The notes under the pieces are model-generated. The model did no database searches and was not told the origin of the DNA. It saw nothing but the letters and a program-made list of their open reading frames with translations. From Geodermatophilaceae bacterium (lineage in GTDB: Bacteria; Actinomycetota; Actinomycetes; Mycobacteriales; Geodermatophilaceae), in the NCBI GenBank assembly GCA_013696785.1, contig JACCXW010000224.1, positions 1-16,536 on the forward strand: a stretch of 16,536 bases of DNA. Reading direction: 5' to 3'. This document shows positions 6,715 through 14,256 of this stretch, piece after piece (position 1 is the stretch's first letter; every line of letters starts with the position of its first letter). The position numbers and the translations under genes were made by a program.

Positions 6715-9258
6715 TCATGCGCTGGGGGAGAGTTCCACTGTGACGGACTCCTCGGCCGACTCCTGCAACACGAGCTCGGCCACGACGCCCGCCACGATCA
6801 GGTCCGTGCGTGCCGCGTCGACCGCGGCCAGTCGGCTCGCGTCGCCGGTCACGGTCAACCGGCTCACCTCCGCGCGGAGGGACACCTTGCTGCTCGACTT
6901 CGCCTTGCGTACGTCGGCGAGCACGGTGCTCACGGTGTCCAGTACTGCCGCGTCGCCCGGCCCGGTGACCGACCGCAGCGGTGCGCTCGTGGGCCAGTCC
7001 GCCCGGTGCACGGAACCGGGACGCCACCACGACCACACTTCCTCGGTGACGAACGGCAGAAAGGGTGCGAGCAACCGCAGGAACGTGTCCAACGCCAGTG
7101 ACAGCGCGGCGCGTGCGGAGTCCGACTCCGGTCCTTCGGCGTAGGCGCGGCCCTTGACCAGCTCGAGGTAGTCGTCGCAGAACGCCCAGAAGAACTTCTC
7201 GGCGTGCTCCAGGGCACGGTGGTACTGGTAGTCCGCGAACGCCGCCGTGGCCGCGTCGACGACGTCGCTGAGCTGGGACAGCATCGCCCGGTCAAGCGCC
7301 ACGGTGACTTCGCCCGCGACGCCGGGTGCCGTCTGCGCCAGTCCGAGCACGAACCGCGAGGCGTTGAGAACCTTGTTTGCCAGTCGCCGGCCGACCTTCA
7401 TCTGCCCGGCGTCGACGGCGGTGTCGGTGCCGGGTCCGGCCGAGCAGGCCCAGTACCGGAAGCCGTCTGCGCCGAAGTCCTCCAGCAGCTGCTGAGGTGT
7501 CTCCGTGTTGCCCCTGGACTTGGACATCTTCTTGCGGTCGGGATCCAGGATCCAGCCGTTGATGCTCGTGTTCGCCCAGGGCAGCACACCGTGCTCCAGG
7601 TGGGCACGCAAGACAGTGGCGAACAGCCAGGTCCGGATGATCTCCGGACCCTGGGGGCGCAGGTCCATCGGGAAGGTACGGGCGTACAGATCGGGGTCCT
7701 CCTCCCAGCCGCAGACGATCTGCGGGCTGAGCGAGGAGGTCGCCCAGGTGTCCATGATGTCGAGGTCACCGACGAATCCACCCGGCTGCCCCCGCTGGGA
7801 CTCCTCGTACCCAGGCGGCGGTTCGCCCTGCGGATCCACAGGCAGCACGGCCTCGTCGCTGAGCATCGGCTTGTCCCACACCGGCTCGCCGTCGGCGTCG
7901 ACCGGGTACCACACCGGGAACGGCACACCGAAGAACCGCTGTCGGCTGATCAACCAGTCGCTGTTGAGCCCACCCACCCAGTGCTCGTAGCGCACCCGCA
8001 TGTGGTCCGGGTGCCAGACCAGCTCCCGCCCCCGTTCGAGCAGCGCGTCGCGGAGGCCTTCGTCGCGCGCGCTGTTGCGGATGTACCACTGCCGACTCGT
8101 GACGATCTCCAGCGGCCGGTCGCCTTTCTCGTAGAACTTGACCGGATGCCGGATCGGACGCGGCTCACCGACCATGCCGCCGCTGTCCCGGAGCAGATCG
8201 ACGATTCGCGCCCGCGCCTGCTTGGCAGTCTTGCCCGCCAACTCCTCCCACGGCGCGGCCCCCGCGCCGGCGAGCCAACCGGGAACGTCGGTCTGGAAGC
8301 GACCGTCGCGGTGTACGACGGAGCGCAGCCCCAGGTCCAGCTCGCGCCACCAGATGACGTCGGTCGTGTCGCCGAACGTGCAGACCATCGCAATGCCGGT
8401 GCCCTTGTCCGGGGCGGCCAGCGGATGCGCGACGACCGGCACGGTGACACCGAACAGCGGCGTACTGACCTCGGTGCCGAACAATGGCTGGTACCGCTTG
8501 TCGTCCGGGTGCGCGACCAGAGCGACGCAGGCCGGCACCAGCTCCGGCCTCGTCGTTTCGATCTCCACGTCGCCCCCGTCAGAACGCCCGAACAGCAGCC
8601 GGTGCGACGTCGCGTCGACCTCGCGGTCTTCCAGTTCGGCCTGCGCCACCGCGGTCCGGAAGTCGATGTCCCAGAGCGTCGGTGCCTCTGCGGCGTACGC
8701 CTCACCCCGGTGCACGTTGCGCAGGAAGGCACGTTGGGCCACCCGTCGGCAGTGGTCGTCGATGGTGGCGTACGTGAGCGTCCAGTCCACCGACAGTCCG
8801 ACCCGCCGCCACACCTGCTCGAAGGCCTGCTCATCGACAAGGGTCAGCTCGTGGCACAGCTCCACGAAGTTGCGCCGGGAGATCGGCCGCTGGTGTTTGT
8901 CGGTGCGCGCGGTGGACACGTCGAGTTCGGCGTCGTACGGGACGGTCGGGTCGCAGCGGACCCCGTAGTGGTTTTGCACCCGGCGTTCGGTGGGCAGCCC
9001 GTTGTCGTCCCACCCCATCGGGTAGAAGACCTCGAGTCCGCGCATCCGTTGGAACCTGGCGAGGGCGTCGACCTGGACGTAGCCGAACACCGAGCCGATG
9101 TGCAGCTGACCGCTGACCGTCGGGGGCGGGGTGTCTATGGAGTAGATCTCGCCACGGTCCTTGGACCGGTCGAACCGGTAGATGCCGGTCGCTTCCCACG
9201 ACGCGTCCCACTTGCCTTCGAGACCGGCGAGGGTGGGTTTCTCGGGGAGACCGACCAT
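6715..9258 (-). CDS. valS: Valine--tRNA ligase (archaeal-like subtype)
   Basis: This class I aminoacyl-tRNA synthetase charges tRNA-Val in the cytoplasm and is about 847 residues long. The catalytic N terminus reads IDTPPPTVSGQLHIGSVFGY (about 41-60), where the HIGH signature is HIGS (53-56). MGWDDNGLPTERRVQNHYGV follows, then the CP1 editing domain. The second signature KMSKS is at 577-581 and is intact. The anticodon-binding domain follows (FFWAFCDDYLELVKGRAY; LRLLAPFLPFVTEEVW). The wording PPPTVSG...GWDDNGLPTERRVQN is that of the archaeal-like ValRS subtype found in some Actinobacteria, not the common bacterial PPNVTG type. ATG 9258 was chosen because residue 1 begins the conserved KPTLAGLEGKWD region and TAATCT lies 7 nt upstream with no Shine-Dalgarno. 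It follows an unrelated 207-residue gene by 26 bp. Confidence 0.96.
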   Translation of the reverse strand: MVGLPEKPTLAGLEGKWDASWEATGIYRFDRSKDRGEIYSIDTPPPTVSGQLHIGSVFGYVQVDALARFQRMRGLEVFYPMGWDDNGLPTERRVQNHYGVRCDPTVPYDAELDVSTARTDKHQRPISRRNFVELCHELTLVDEQAFEQVWRRVGLSVDWTLTYATIDDHCRRVAQRAFLRNVHRGEAYAAEAPTLWDIDFRTAVAQAELEDREVDATSHRLLFGRSDGGDVEIETTRPELVPACVALVAHPDDKRYQPLFGTEVSTPLFGVTVPVVAHPLAAPDKGTGIAMVCTFGDTTDVIWWRELDLGLRSVVHRDGRFQTDVPGWLAGAGAAPWEELAGKTAKQARARIVDLLRDSGGMVGEPRPIRHPVKFYEKGDRPLEIVTSRQWYIRNSARDEGLRDALLERGRELVWHPDHMRVRYEHWVGGLNSDWLISRQRFFGVPFPVWYPVDADGEPVWDKPMLSDEAVLPVDPQGEPPPGYEESQRGQPGGFVGDLDIMDTWATSSLSPQIVCGWEEDPDLYARTFPMDLRPQGPEIIRTWLFATVLRAHLEHGVLPWANTSINGWILDPDRKKMSKSRGNTETPQQLLEDFGADGFRYWACSAGPGTDTAVDAGQMKVGRRLANKVLNASRFVLGLAQTAPGVAGEVTVALDRAMLSQLSDVVDAATAAFADYQYHRALEHAEKFFWAFCDDYLELVKGRAYAEGPESDSARAALSLALDTFLRLLAPFLPFVTEEVWSWWRPGSVHRADWPTSAPLRSVTGPGDAAVLDTVSTVLADVRKAKSSSKVSLRAEVSRLTVTGDASRLAAVDAARTDLIVAGVVAELVLQESAEESVTVELSPSA

Positions 9259-9265
9259 GCAACCG

Positions 9266-9271
9266 AGATTA
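9266..9271 (-). promoter_or_regulatory. -10 box, leaderless-type promoter of valS
   Basis: Read on the minus strand this is TAATCT, followed by 7 nt and ATG 9258. It lies in the 26-bp gap after the upstream gene's stop. This implies valS has its own start in addition to any read-through. Confidence 0.5.
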
Positions 9272-9284
9272 GCCGAGCGATGGC

Positions 9285-9908
9285 TCACCCGACGCTGGGC
9301 GGCATCCCCGGCGGCCCGTGCACGGAGCTGCGGCCGGTCATGATCGCGTCGCGCGTCTGCTTGGCCCGGGTCCGGCCCATCGCCGGCCAACCGGTGAACT
9401 CGATCCACGACCCGTCCTGAAAACCGATCCGCAGCCGGCCGAAGGACAGCCGCAGCATCTTGGTCCGAACCTGCGCATCGGCGATCATGGCGCGTGGAAC
9501 GTCGGCGACCAGCTGCAGTGGCGAGTCCAGCCGAGAACCTGTCGTTGCGAGCACCAGCAGCCGCAGCGGGGTGACCGCCAGCATGTGCTCCTGGATGGAG
9601 ATGTCCCATCGACGGAGTTCTTCGAGAATCCGGACCCCCGTGGACGTGCGATTCCCGGCCGCGGGCACGGAGAAGAACTTGCTCGCGTGCCGCGGGTCGA
9701 TCAGGGATCCGGAGAGAGCGTGATCCACCACGCTGCCCACGCGATCCCAGCCCGAGCGGTCGGCGGTCTCAGGACGCGGCTCGGGTGGGACAGCCGCTTC
9801 GCCGGCCGGGGAGATCCCGGTTGCCGTATACGCGAGGACATGCTCGTCGGCGGCAAGGAACGGCAGGACCTTCTGCCCTCCTTGCTTCCAGTAGTCGATC
9901 AGGGGCAT
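9285..9908 (-). CDS. Unknown protein upstream of valS, PH-like C-terminal region
   Basis: I do not recognise this 207-residue protein. It has no signal peptide or membrane helix. Residues 1-30 (MPLIDYWKQGGQKVLPFL) are followed by a Pro/Glu-rich stretch, then a C-terminal half rich in beta-strand pattern: HMLAVTPLRLLVLATTG, then LQLVADVPRAMI, RTKMLRLSFGRLRIGFQDGSWIEFTGW. The order 'reads out on a strand, isoleucine-proline turn, DGS, aromatic strand' resembles small bacterial PH-like domains. This is a guess from pattern only. Start ATG 9908 has TACGGT 6 nt upstream and no Shine-Dalgarno. The frame is open upstream to 10007, but that part reads as low-complexity basic sequence. The gene ends 26 bp before valS, and the two may be co-transcribed. 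Confidence 0.75.
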   Translation of the reverse strand: MPLIDYWKQGGQKVLPFLAADEHVLAYTATGISPAGEAAVPPEPRPETADRSGWDRVGSVVDHALSGSLIDPRHASKFFSVPAAGNRTSTGVRILEELRRWDISIQEHMLAVTPLRLLVLATTGSRLDSPLQLVADVPRAMIADAQVRTKMLRLSFGRLRIGFQDGSWIEFTGWPAMGRTRAKQTRDAIMTGRSSVHGPPGMPPSVG

Positions 9909-9914
9909 GGGCCA

Positions 9915-9920
9915 ACCGTA
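9915..9920 (-). promoter_or_regulatory. -10 box, leaderless-type promoter of the 207-residue gene
   Basis: Read on the minus strand this is TACGGT (TANNNT), 6 nt before ATG 9908, with no ribosome-binding site between. It supports the choice of this start over the longer open frame. Confidence 0.4.
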
Positions 9921-10051
9921 GGCGCGGGCGGCTGATGCGTTGGCTGAGCTTCGCCCATCACGCCAGCTGGCCGCAGTACGGCGGTGGCCCCAGATCCGCG
10001 CGGCCACGCGGACCTGAGACCGGTCTCCGATGTCGGCGACGTGCTTGCCGA

Positions 10052-10071
10052 GCCGGGCCGCAACGGCCGGC
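10052..10071 (-). terminator. GC-rich hairpin after the secreted-protein gene
   Basis: GCCGGGCCG (10052-10060) and CGGCCGGC (10064-10071) pair over 8 bp with one bulged G and a 3-nt loop. It begins 3 nt past the stop codon of the upstream gene. There is no T-tract. Confidence 0.5.
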
Positions 10072-10074
10072 GGG

Positions 10075-11598
10075 TCAGCCCGTGACTGGTGACCCGTCGA
10101 GCTGGACGTTGCCCGACCACTCCCCCCAGGAGGCCCCCGGCTTCAGGTAGTAGTCGCCGTAGACGCCACCGGCGAAGGTGTTGTCGATGACGTCGAGGCC
10201 GTTGGAACTCTCGTTGCGCAGCGTGTAGGCGCCGCCGGACAGGTAGTTGCCGATCAGCCTGTTCCCCGTCGACCCCGGGGAGGACTGGTAGAACACCGCT
10301 GCCGTGGCGTACGCCGGGATGCCGAACTGCACCGAGATGTAGTTGCCCTGATAGGTGATGTTGTCGCCGCCCTGGGAGAACAGCCCGTCGCTGTGGCAGA
10401 TCTCGCCACTGCACTGCGCGTTCTGGGTGTAGATCTCGGTGTCCTTGATGATGCTGTTCCGGCCCGGGTCCAGGCCCTGCGGGAAGCCCTGGATGAGACT
10501 GTTGTAGACCAGCATGGGGACCGAGCCGGTGTACTCGTTGAGGCCACCGATGTCAGAGCCCCCGGTGTACGTCGTCACGCTCGGACTGGTCTGCAGCGTC
10601 GTGTTCCTGATCGTGTACGCGGCACCGGCGCTGGGCTGTTGGCAGGCTGCCTGGATGTTGTGCCAGGTCTTCGACGGATACCAGTCGATGACCGACTGGG
10701 TGATGTTGAGATCCCCGCAACCGCGCCAGTAGATCCCGCCCTGCACGTAGACGTGATCGAGGTTCAGTACGGTGCTGGTGCAGTCCAGATACTTGTACGT
10801 CTGGTTCCAGCTGCACCCGCTCGGCGCCCTGCCGTTGGCCGCGGAATAGGTGGTGAGGGCGCTCATCGAGCCGCGGTAGCCCTGGGTTCCGGGTTGCACG
10901 TATGTCCCGGACGGTGGCGGTGTCGTCGTGACAGGGGGCGTCGTCGTGACAGGGGGCGTCGTCGTCCCCGGCGGGGTGGTGGTGGTCGCGGTGGGACGTG
11001 TCGTCGTGGGTGGCGGGGTGGTTCCGGACGGGACGAATCTCACGTCGATGAAGTAGTTGGTCGACCGATAGGACGAACTCGGCATGACGCTCGTCGTGCC
11101 ATAGGTGTAGACCCCATTACGGGTCGGATCTGTTGCTGCACTGATTAGCATCCCGCGCTCGACGGGGCCGGCCGCGAAGTAATTCGACTCCGCCGGATAG
11201 CCCTCGGCCGTGTGGTACGAGGCGACGTACACCGTTCCCTTCGTGAGCGCGACCGGGGTGGCGAAGTTGACACCCTGCCAGCCCACCGCCGTAGCGGCGG
11301 GAACTGTCGCGCTGGCCAACCGTGTTCCGGACGCGGTCCACAGTGATACGGCGTGCTGCTGGGTCATTCCCTGGGCGCGGTACATGCGAATGCCCCGGAT
11401 GGAACCCGCCTGGCTGGCACTGAAACGCAGGCCGAGCTCTACGGAGTTCGGGTCGCTGTCCCGCACGGTGTTGGCGGGACGTTCGCCTCCGAACAGGGTC
11501 TGCACCGACCCAGCCGCGTTGCTGGTCGATGCCACAGTCACCAGGCCGGCGACCAACGTAGCGGCCACTGCGAGGACGGCAAGCATGGGTTTTCTCAC
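10075..11598 (-). CDS. Secreted DUF4082-domain protein with beta-helix-like C terminus
   Basis: This 507-residue exported protein has a signal peptide at about 1-28 (basic MRK, hydrophobic core, then Ser-Asn-Ala before Ala29). Residues about 31-190 match the DUF4082 type of beta-sandwich (RFSASQAGSIRGIRMYR, YVASYHTAEGYPAESNYFA, STNYFIDVRFVP), a domain found beside carbohydrate-active and adhesive modules. A Thr/Pro linker follows at about 191-230. The C-terminal part (about 231-507) has spaced Asn/Gly turns and motifs such as CHSDGLFSQGGDNITYQGNYI and RLIGNYLSGGAYTLRNESSNG, consistent with a right-handed parallel beta-helix. Cysteines occur in nearby pairs (C262/C273, and in QCSGEIC), suggesting disulfides. 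No catalytic set could be assigned, so polysaccharide binding or cleavage is inference. The GTG start has a strong AGAGGTGA about 4 nt upstream. It appears monocistronic. Confidence 0.9.
   Translation of the reverse strand: MRKPMLAVLAVAATLVAGLVTVASTSNAAGSVQTLFGGERPANTVRDSDPNSVELGLRFSASQAGSIRGIRMYRAQGMTQQHAVSLWTASGTRLASATVPAATAVGWQGVNFATPVALTKGTVYVASYHTAEGYPAESNYFAAGPVERGMLISAATDPTRNGVYTYGTTSVMPSSSYRSTNYFIDVRFVPSGTTPPPTTTRPTATTTTPPGTTTPPVTTTPPVTTTPPPSGTYVQPGTQGYRGSMSALTTYSAANGRAPSGCSWNQTYKYLDCTSTVLNLDHVYVQGGIYWRGCGDLNITQSVIDWYPSKTWHNIQAACQQPSAGAAYTIRNTTLQTSPSVTTYTGGSDIGGLNEYTGSVPMLVYNSLIQGFPQGLDPGRNSIIKDTEIYTQNAQCSGEICHSDGLFSQGGDNITYQGNYISVQFGIPAYATAAVFYQSSPGSTGNRLIGNYLSGGAYTLRNESSNGLDVIDNTFAGGVYGDYYLKPGASWGEWSGNVQLDGSPVTG
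10922..10965. repeat. 18-bp tandem repeat in the linker coding region
   Basis: GTCGTCGTGACAGGGGGC occurs at 10922-10939 and again, identical, at 10940-10957, followed by a partial third copy of 8 bases. On the coding strand it encodes the repeated PPVTTT units of the Thr/Pro linker. Confidence 0.9.
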
Positions 11599-12104
11599 GG
11601 TTCACCTCTTTGCGATTGCGGCACGGAGCCGCGGAAGCATGGAGTCCGCAACCGGGGTCCGGGGCGCGCGACGCGGGAGGTGGGCGATCCGTCTAAATGA
11701 CGATCCGTAATCACCCGACCACACTATGTCACAGCAGGGACAGGGCGACGCCGCTGCGACCCGACCGGCGAGGGCCACGTTTGACTACATATTGCGATGG
11801 TTTGGCGACACTCAGCTACCAAAGCGCCTATCCGGTGCGGCACTCTGCCCGGACAGCCCCCGCACGGGGCCCGGGGCGACCCACACGAGACACGATCGGC
11901 AGGGGCTGACACAACCGGGTCCACATTTCGCGATTCGTCTTCACGGCGATGTACCGGCCGCCCGCACACGCCTGCGACGTCGGCGAAGCGTGCAGCCAGT
12001 TCCGCGGGATCGAGGACGACGACCTCATAGTCGAGCGGCCATCCCACGCCACGAGGGACCACCGGCGCCCGGAATGCACGATTCGGTTCGGCTCCATCAC
12101 TCGC
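11599..12104. other. Gene-poor stretch upstream of the secreted-protein gene
   Basis: No intact gene is supported here. The part next to 11598 holds the ribosome site and leader of the secreted-protein gene. At 11685-11708 the octamer CGATCCGT occurs twice, 16 bp apart, and also takes part in an imperfect inverted repeat. Bases about 11779-11825 are visibly poorer in G/C than the surroundings. A 5-bp stem, GCCCC (11855-11859) with GGGGC (11865-11869), lies further along. From about 11952 the minus strand carries the regulator remnant listed separately. Open frames on either strand have no recognisable protein pattern. Confidence 0.5.
11952..12062 (-). pseudogene. Probable WYL-domain regulator C-terminal remnant
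   Basis: On the minus strand this fragment encodes about 37 residues including LDYEVVVLDPAELAARFADVAG. This resembles the C-terminal end of WYL/YafY-type transcription regulators (a pattern like D-V-E-V-L-x-P-x-E-L-R-A-R). Nothing resembling the helix-turn-helix or the WYL core precedes it. The frame meets a TAG at 12108-12110, and after the motif it runs on into unrelated sequence. Next to it, on the opposite strand, is a truncated epoxide hydrolase. Regulators of this family are commonly divergent from such genes, so both look like halves of a deleted pair. The assignment rests on about 20 residues and could be chance. Confidence 0.35.
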
Positions 12105-12352
12105 CGGCTAGTGATCCCCAGCCTGCCCGGCTTCGGGTTCTCCGGCCCGGTCGTCGAGGCCGGCTGGGACATCACCCGGACCGCATCGGCATGGGCCGAG
12201 CTCATGCGGCGGGGATCCGGCGCTACGCGGACTCGGAGAGCACGATCACCTGCTGGACGGACGTACAAGGCCGCGGCGGGCACTTCGCGGCTCTGGAGGA
12301 GCCGGAGCTCCTGGTGCGCGACATCCGCGAGTTCTTCCGCGACCTGCGGTGA
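12105..12352 (+). pseudogene. Epoxide hydrolase remnant with N-terminal loss and internal deletion
   Basis: Two pieces of one alpha/beta-hydrolase epoxide hydrolase lie in different frames. Piece one (about 12105-12212) reads LVIPSLPGFGFSG...GWDITRTASAWAELMRR, the conserved segment after the oxyanion motif of EHN-type epoxide hydrolases. Piece two (about 12212-12352) reads IRRYADSEST...RGGHFAALEEPELLVRDIREFF and ends in TGA. It is the extreme C terminus with the catalytic-histidine region (GGHF). In intact enzymes about 200 residues, including the nucleophile aspartate, separate these pieces. Here they are fused with a frame change. The N-terminal third, with the HGWPGS motif, is also missing. 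The gene cannot make an active enzyme. It converges on the DUF885 gene. Confidence 0.8.
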
Positions 12353-12362
12353 TCACATCCGG

Positions 12363-12395
12363 GTTGTCGTCGCATCAACCGAATGCGACCACAAC
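12363..12395. terminator. Strong bidirectional hairpin
   Basis: GTTGTCGTCGCAT (12363-12375) and ATGCGACCACAAC (12383-12395) pair over 13 positions with a single C-C mismatch and a 7-nt loop. It sits 10 nt after the epoxide hydrolase stop and 25 nt after the DUF885 stop on the other strand, so it can serve both. Confidence 0.75.
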
Positions 12396-12420
12396 GCCGA
12401 GTCGATGGAGGAATCCGAAG

Positions 12421-14106
12421 TCAAAGCGCGGCGAGCTCGGCGGTCAGGTCGTCCAGGCCGAGCGATCCCATCGACAGCGCCGCCATGTGCCAGCGCTTGA
12501 GGTCGAAGTCGGCACCATGCGCTTGCTGCGCCGCGGCCCGCCCGGCCAGCCAGGCCCGCTCCCCCAGTTTGTAGCTGATTGCCTGGCCGGGAATCCCCAA
12601 ATAGCGCACCAGTTCGCTGTCCGCGAACGCAGGGTCACGCCCGCAGTTCGCGCCGAAGAACTCCCGGCCGAGTTCGTGCGTCCACCGCTCACCCGGATGA
12701 AACGGCTGATCCTTGGGAATCTCGAGCTCCAGGTGCATCCCGATGTCGATGATCACCCGCACCGCCCGGATCTGCTGCGCGTCCAGGTAGCCCATGCGGT
12801 GGCCCTCGCCGGTGAGGTACCCGAGTTCGTCCATCAGGCGTTCGGCGTACAGGGCCCAGCCCTCGGTGTCCGCGCTGGTGCTGCCGATGCTCGTCTGGTA
12901 CCTCGACAGCTGCGGTGCGACGTGCACCCACTGCGCCAGTTGCAGGTGATGTCCCGGAACTCCCTCGTGGTACCAGGTGCTGACCAGGTCCCACAGCGGG
13001 AAACGGGTACGGCCCAGCGTGGGCAACCAGGTCCGACCCGGCCGGGCGAAGTCCAACGACGGCCGGGTGTAGTACGGCGCGGCGGCACTGCCCGGTGGCG
13101 CGATCATGGCCTCGACCGTGCGGATCGGCTCGGCCAGATCGAAATGCGTGCCGTCGAGGGCGGCGATCGCCTCGTCCATCATCAGTTGCAACCGTTGCCG
13201 GATCGCCTCCTCGCCCTCGACCGCCTCGGCCTCGGTGTCCAGCCACCGCATCGCCTCGGCGGGGGTGGAGCCGGGCAGGATCCGCTCGGCCTCCGCCTGC
13301 ATCTCGGTGTCGATCCGGGCGAATTCGACCCAGGCCCAGGAGTAGGCCTCATCCAGATCGAGCTGTGAGCCGGTCCACTGCTTGGCGTGGCGGGCGTAGC
13401 GCTCGGCGCCGACGGCGTCCGGAGTGCCCTCGGCATCTCGGCGATACGCGCCGCGAAAAAAGTCCCGGGTCGTCGCGACAGCCTCGGCGGCCACTCGAGC
13501 GGCCGCATCCAGGTCGGCGCGCTGCGCGTCCGGACCTGGCGCCACGAACGACGCGAACCACGACCCCGTGACGCCGTCTCCGAGCCACTGGTCGAGCTGC
13601 CCGGCGAGTGCATCGACCTGGCGTGGCGCGGCGTAGAGACCCCGGCCGGCGCCCTCCTCCAGCGCGGCGCGGTAGCCCGCGTACGCGCGCGGGATGTTCG
13701 CCAGCCGCCGCGCGATGACGGCCCAGTCCTCGTCGGTTGCCGACGGCATCAACAGGAAGATCTGCCGTACCGCGTGCACCGGCGTGAAGGTGTTGTTGAC
13801 CGCTCGCAGACTCTCCCCTGCCTCGCTCAGGGCCAGGCTGGAGTTCAGCCGGTTCCGCAGCAGCCGGGCGCAGCGCTGCTCGAGCACGTCGGATGAGTCG
13901 GGCAACGTGTCGAGGGCGGCGAGGGTGGACCTCGCCAGGTCGTCGGTGGCTGCGATCCCCTCGGGTGAGTAGTCGGGAAGCCCAGCGTCGTGCGGCCGGA
14001 TACCCAGCGCCGTCCCGACGATTGGATTGAGGTCGGCCGTCGCCTCGACGTACCGGTCGGCAAGGCGGCGCGGTGTGGAATCTGGCGCGCTGTCCGGCGG
14101 GGTCAT
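12421..14106 (-). CDS. DUF885 family metallopeptidase-like protein
   Basis: This 561-residue protein belongs to the DUF885 family, seen in bacteria as probable zinc peptidases of gluzincin type with mostly unknown substrates. The zinc signature is HEGVPGHH: H380 and E381, then G385-H386-H387. A second conserved glutamate lies in TEGWALYAERL at E415. The N-terminal part is helical and the C terminus ends in the typical GLDDLTAELAAL helix. No signal peptide is apparent, so it should be cytoplasmic. ATG 14106 was chosen because MTPPDSAPDSTPRRLADRYVEA gives the usual short N terminus. ATG 14139, adding MGHAHHPADDT, is the alternative, and neither has a clear ribosome site. The frame stays open far upstream, but there it is antisense to coxM and coxS. 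The gene is divergent from the cox operon. Confidence 0.9.
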   Translation of the reverse strand: MTPPDSAPDSTPRRLADRYVEATADLNPIVGTALGIRPHDAGLPDYSPEGIAATDDLARSTLAALDTLPDSSDVLEQRCARLLRNRLNSSLALSEAGESLRAVNNTFTPVHAVRQIFLLMPSATDEDWAVIARRLANIPRAYAGYRAALEEGAGRGLYAAPRQVDALAGQLDQWLGDGVTGSWFASFVAPGPDAQRADLDAAARVAAEAVATTRDFFRGAYRRDAEGTPDAVGAERYARHAKQWTGSQLDLDEAYSWAWVEFARIDTEMQAEAERILPGSTPAEAMRWLDTEAEAVEGEEAIRQRLQLMMDEAIAALDGTHFDLAEPIRTVEAMIAPPGSAAAPYYTRPSLDFARPGRTWLPTLGRTRFPLWDLVSTWYHEGVPGHHLQLAQWVHVAPQLSRYQTSIGSTSADTEGWALYAERLMDELGYLTGEGHRMGYLDAQQIRAVRVIIDIGMHLELEIPKDQPFHPGERWTHELGREFFGANCGRDPAFADSELVRYLGIPGQAISYKLGERAWLAGRAAAQQAHGADFDLKRWHMAALSMGSLGLDDLTAELAAL

Positions 14107-14166
14107 CGTGTCATCAGCAGGATGATGGGCATGCCCCATCCTTACAGCGGTGACCCTGAGCACGCC

Positions 14167-14195
14167 TTGACGCCCCGGTTCGCAGGCTGCACTCT
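14167..14195 (+). promoter_or_regulatory. Possible promoter of the cox operon
   Basis: TTGACG (14167-14172), one base from the -35 consensus, is followed 17 nt later by CACTCT (14190-14195), a poor -10. It lies in the 150-bp region between the divergent DUF885 gene and coxM. Only the -35 half is convincing. Confidence 0.25.
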
Positions 14196-14256
14196 CACAG
14201 CAGATCGCGGGGGTCGCGAGTCGCCACCCCACGTCCACACCTAGAGGGTGACTGCC

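Noticed and set aside
7204..9420. Open frame of more than 700 codons on the plus strand
   Set aside because: It is the mirror of valS, rich in Arg/Val/Asp low-complexity sequence with no family motif.
11726..12352. A complete plus-strand gene from 11726
   Set aside because: Only its last 46 or so codons match a protein family. The rest is Arg-rich noise and the match continues upstream in another frame, so it is a remnant.
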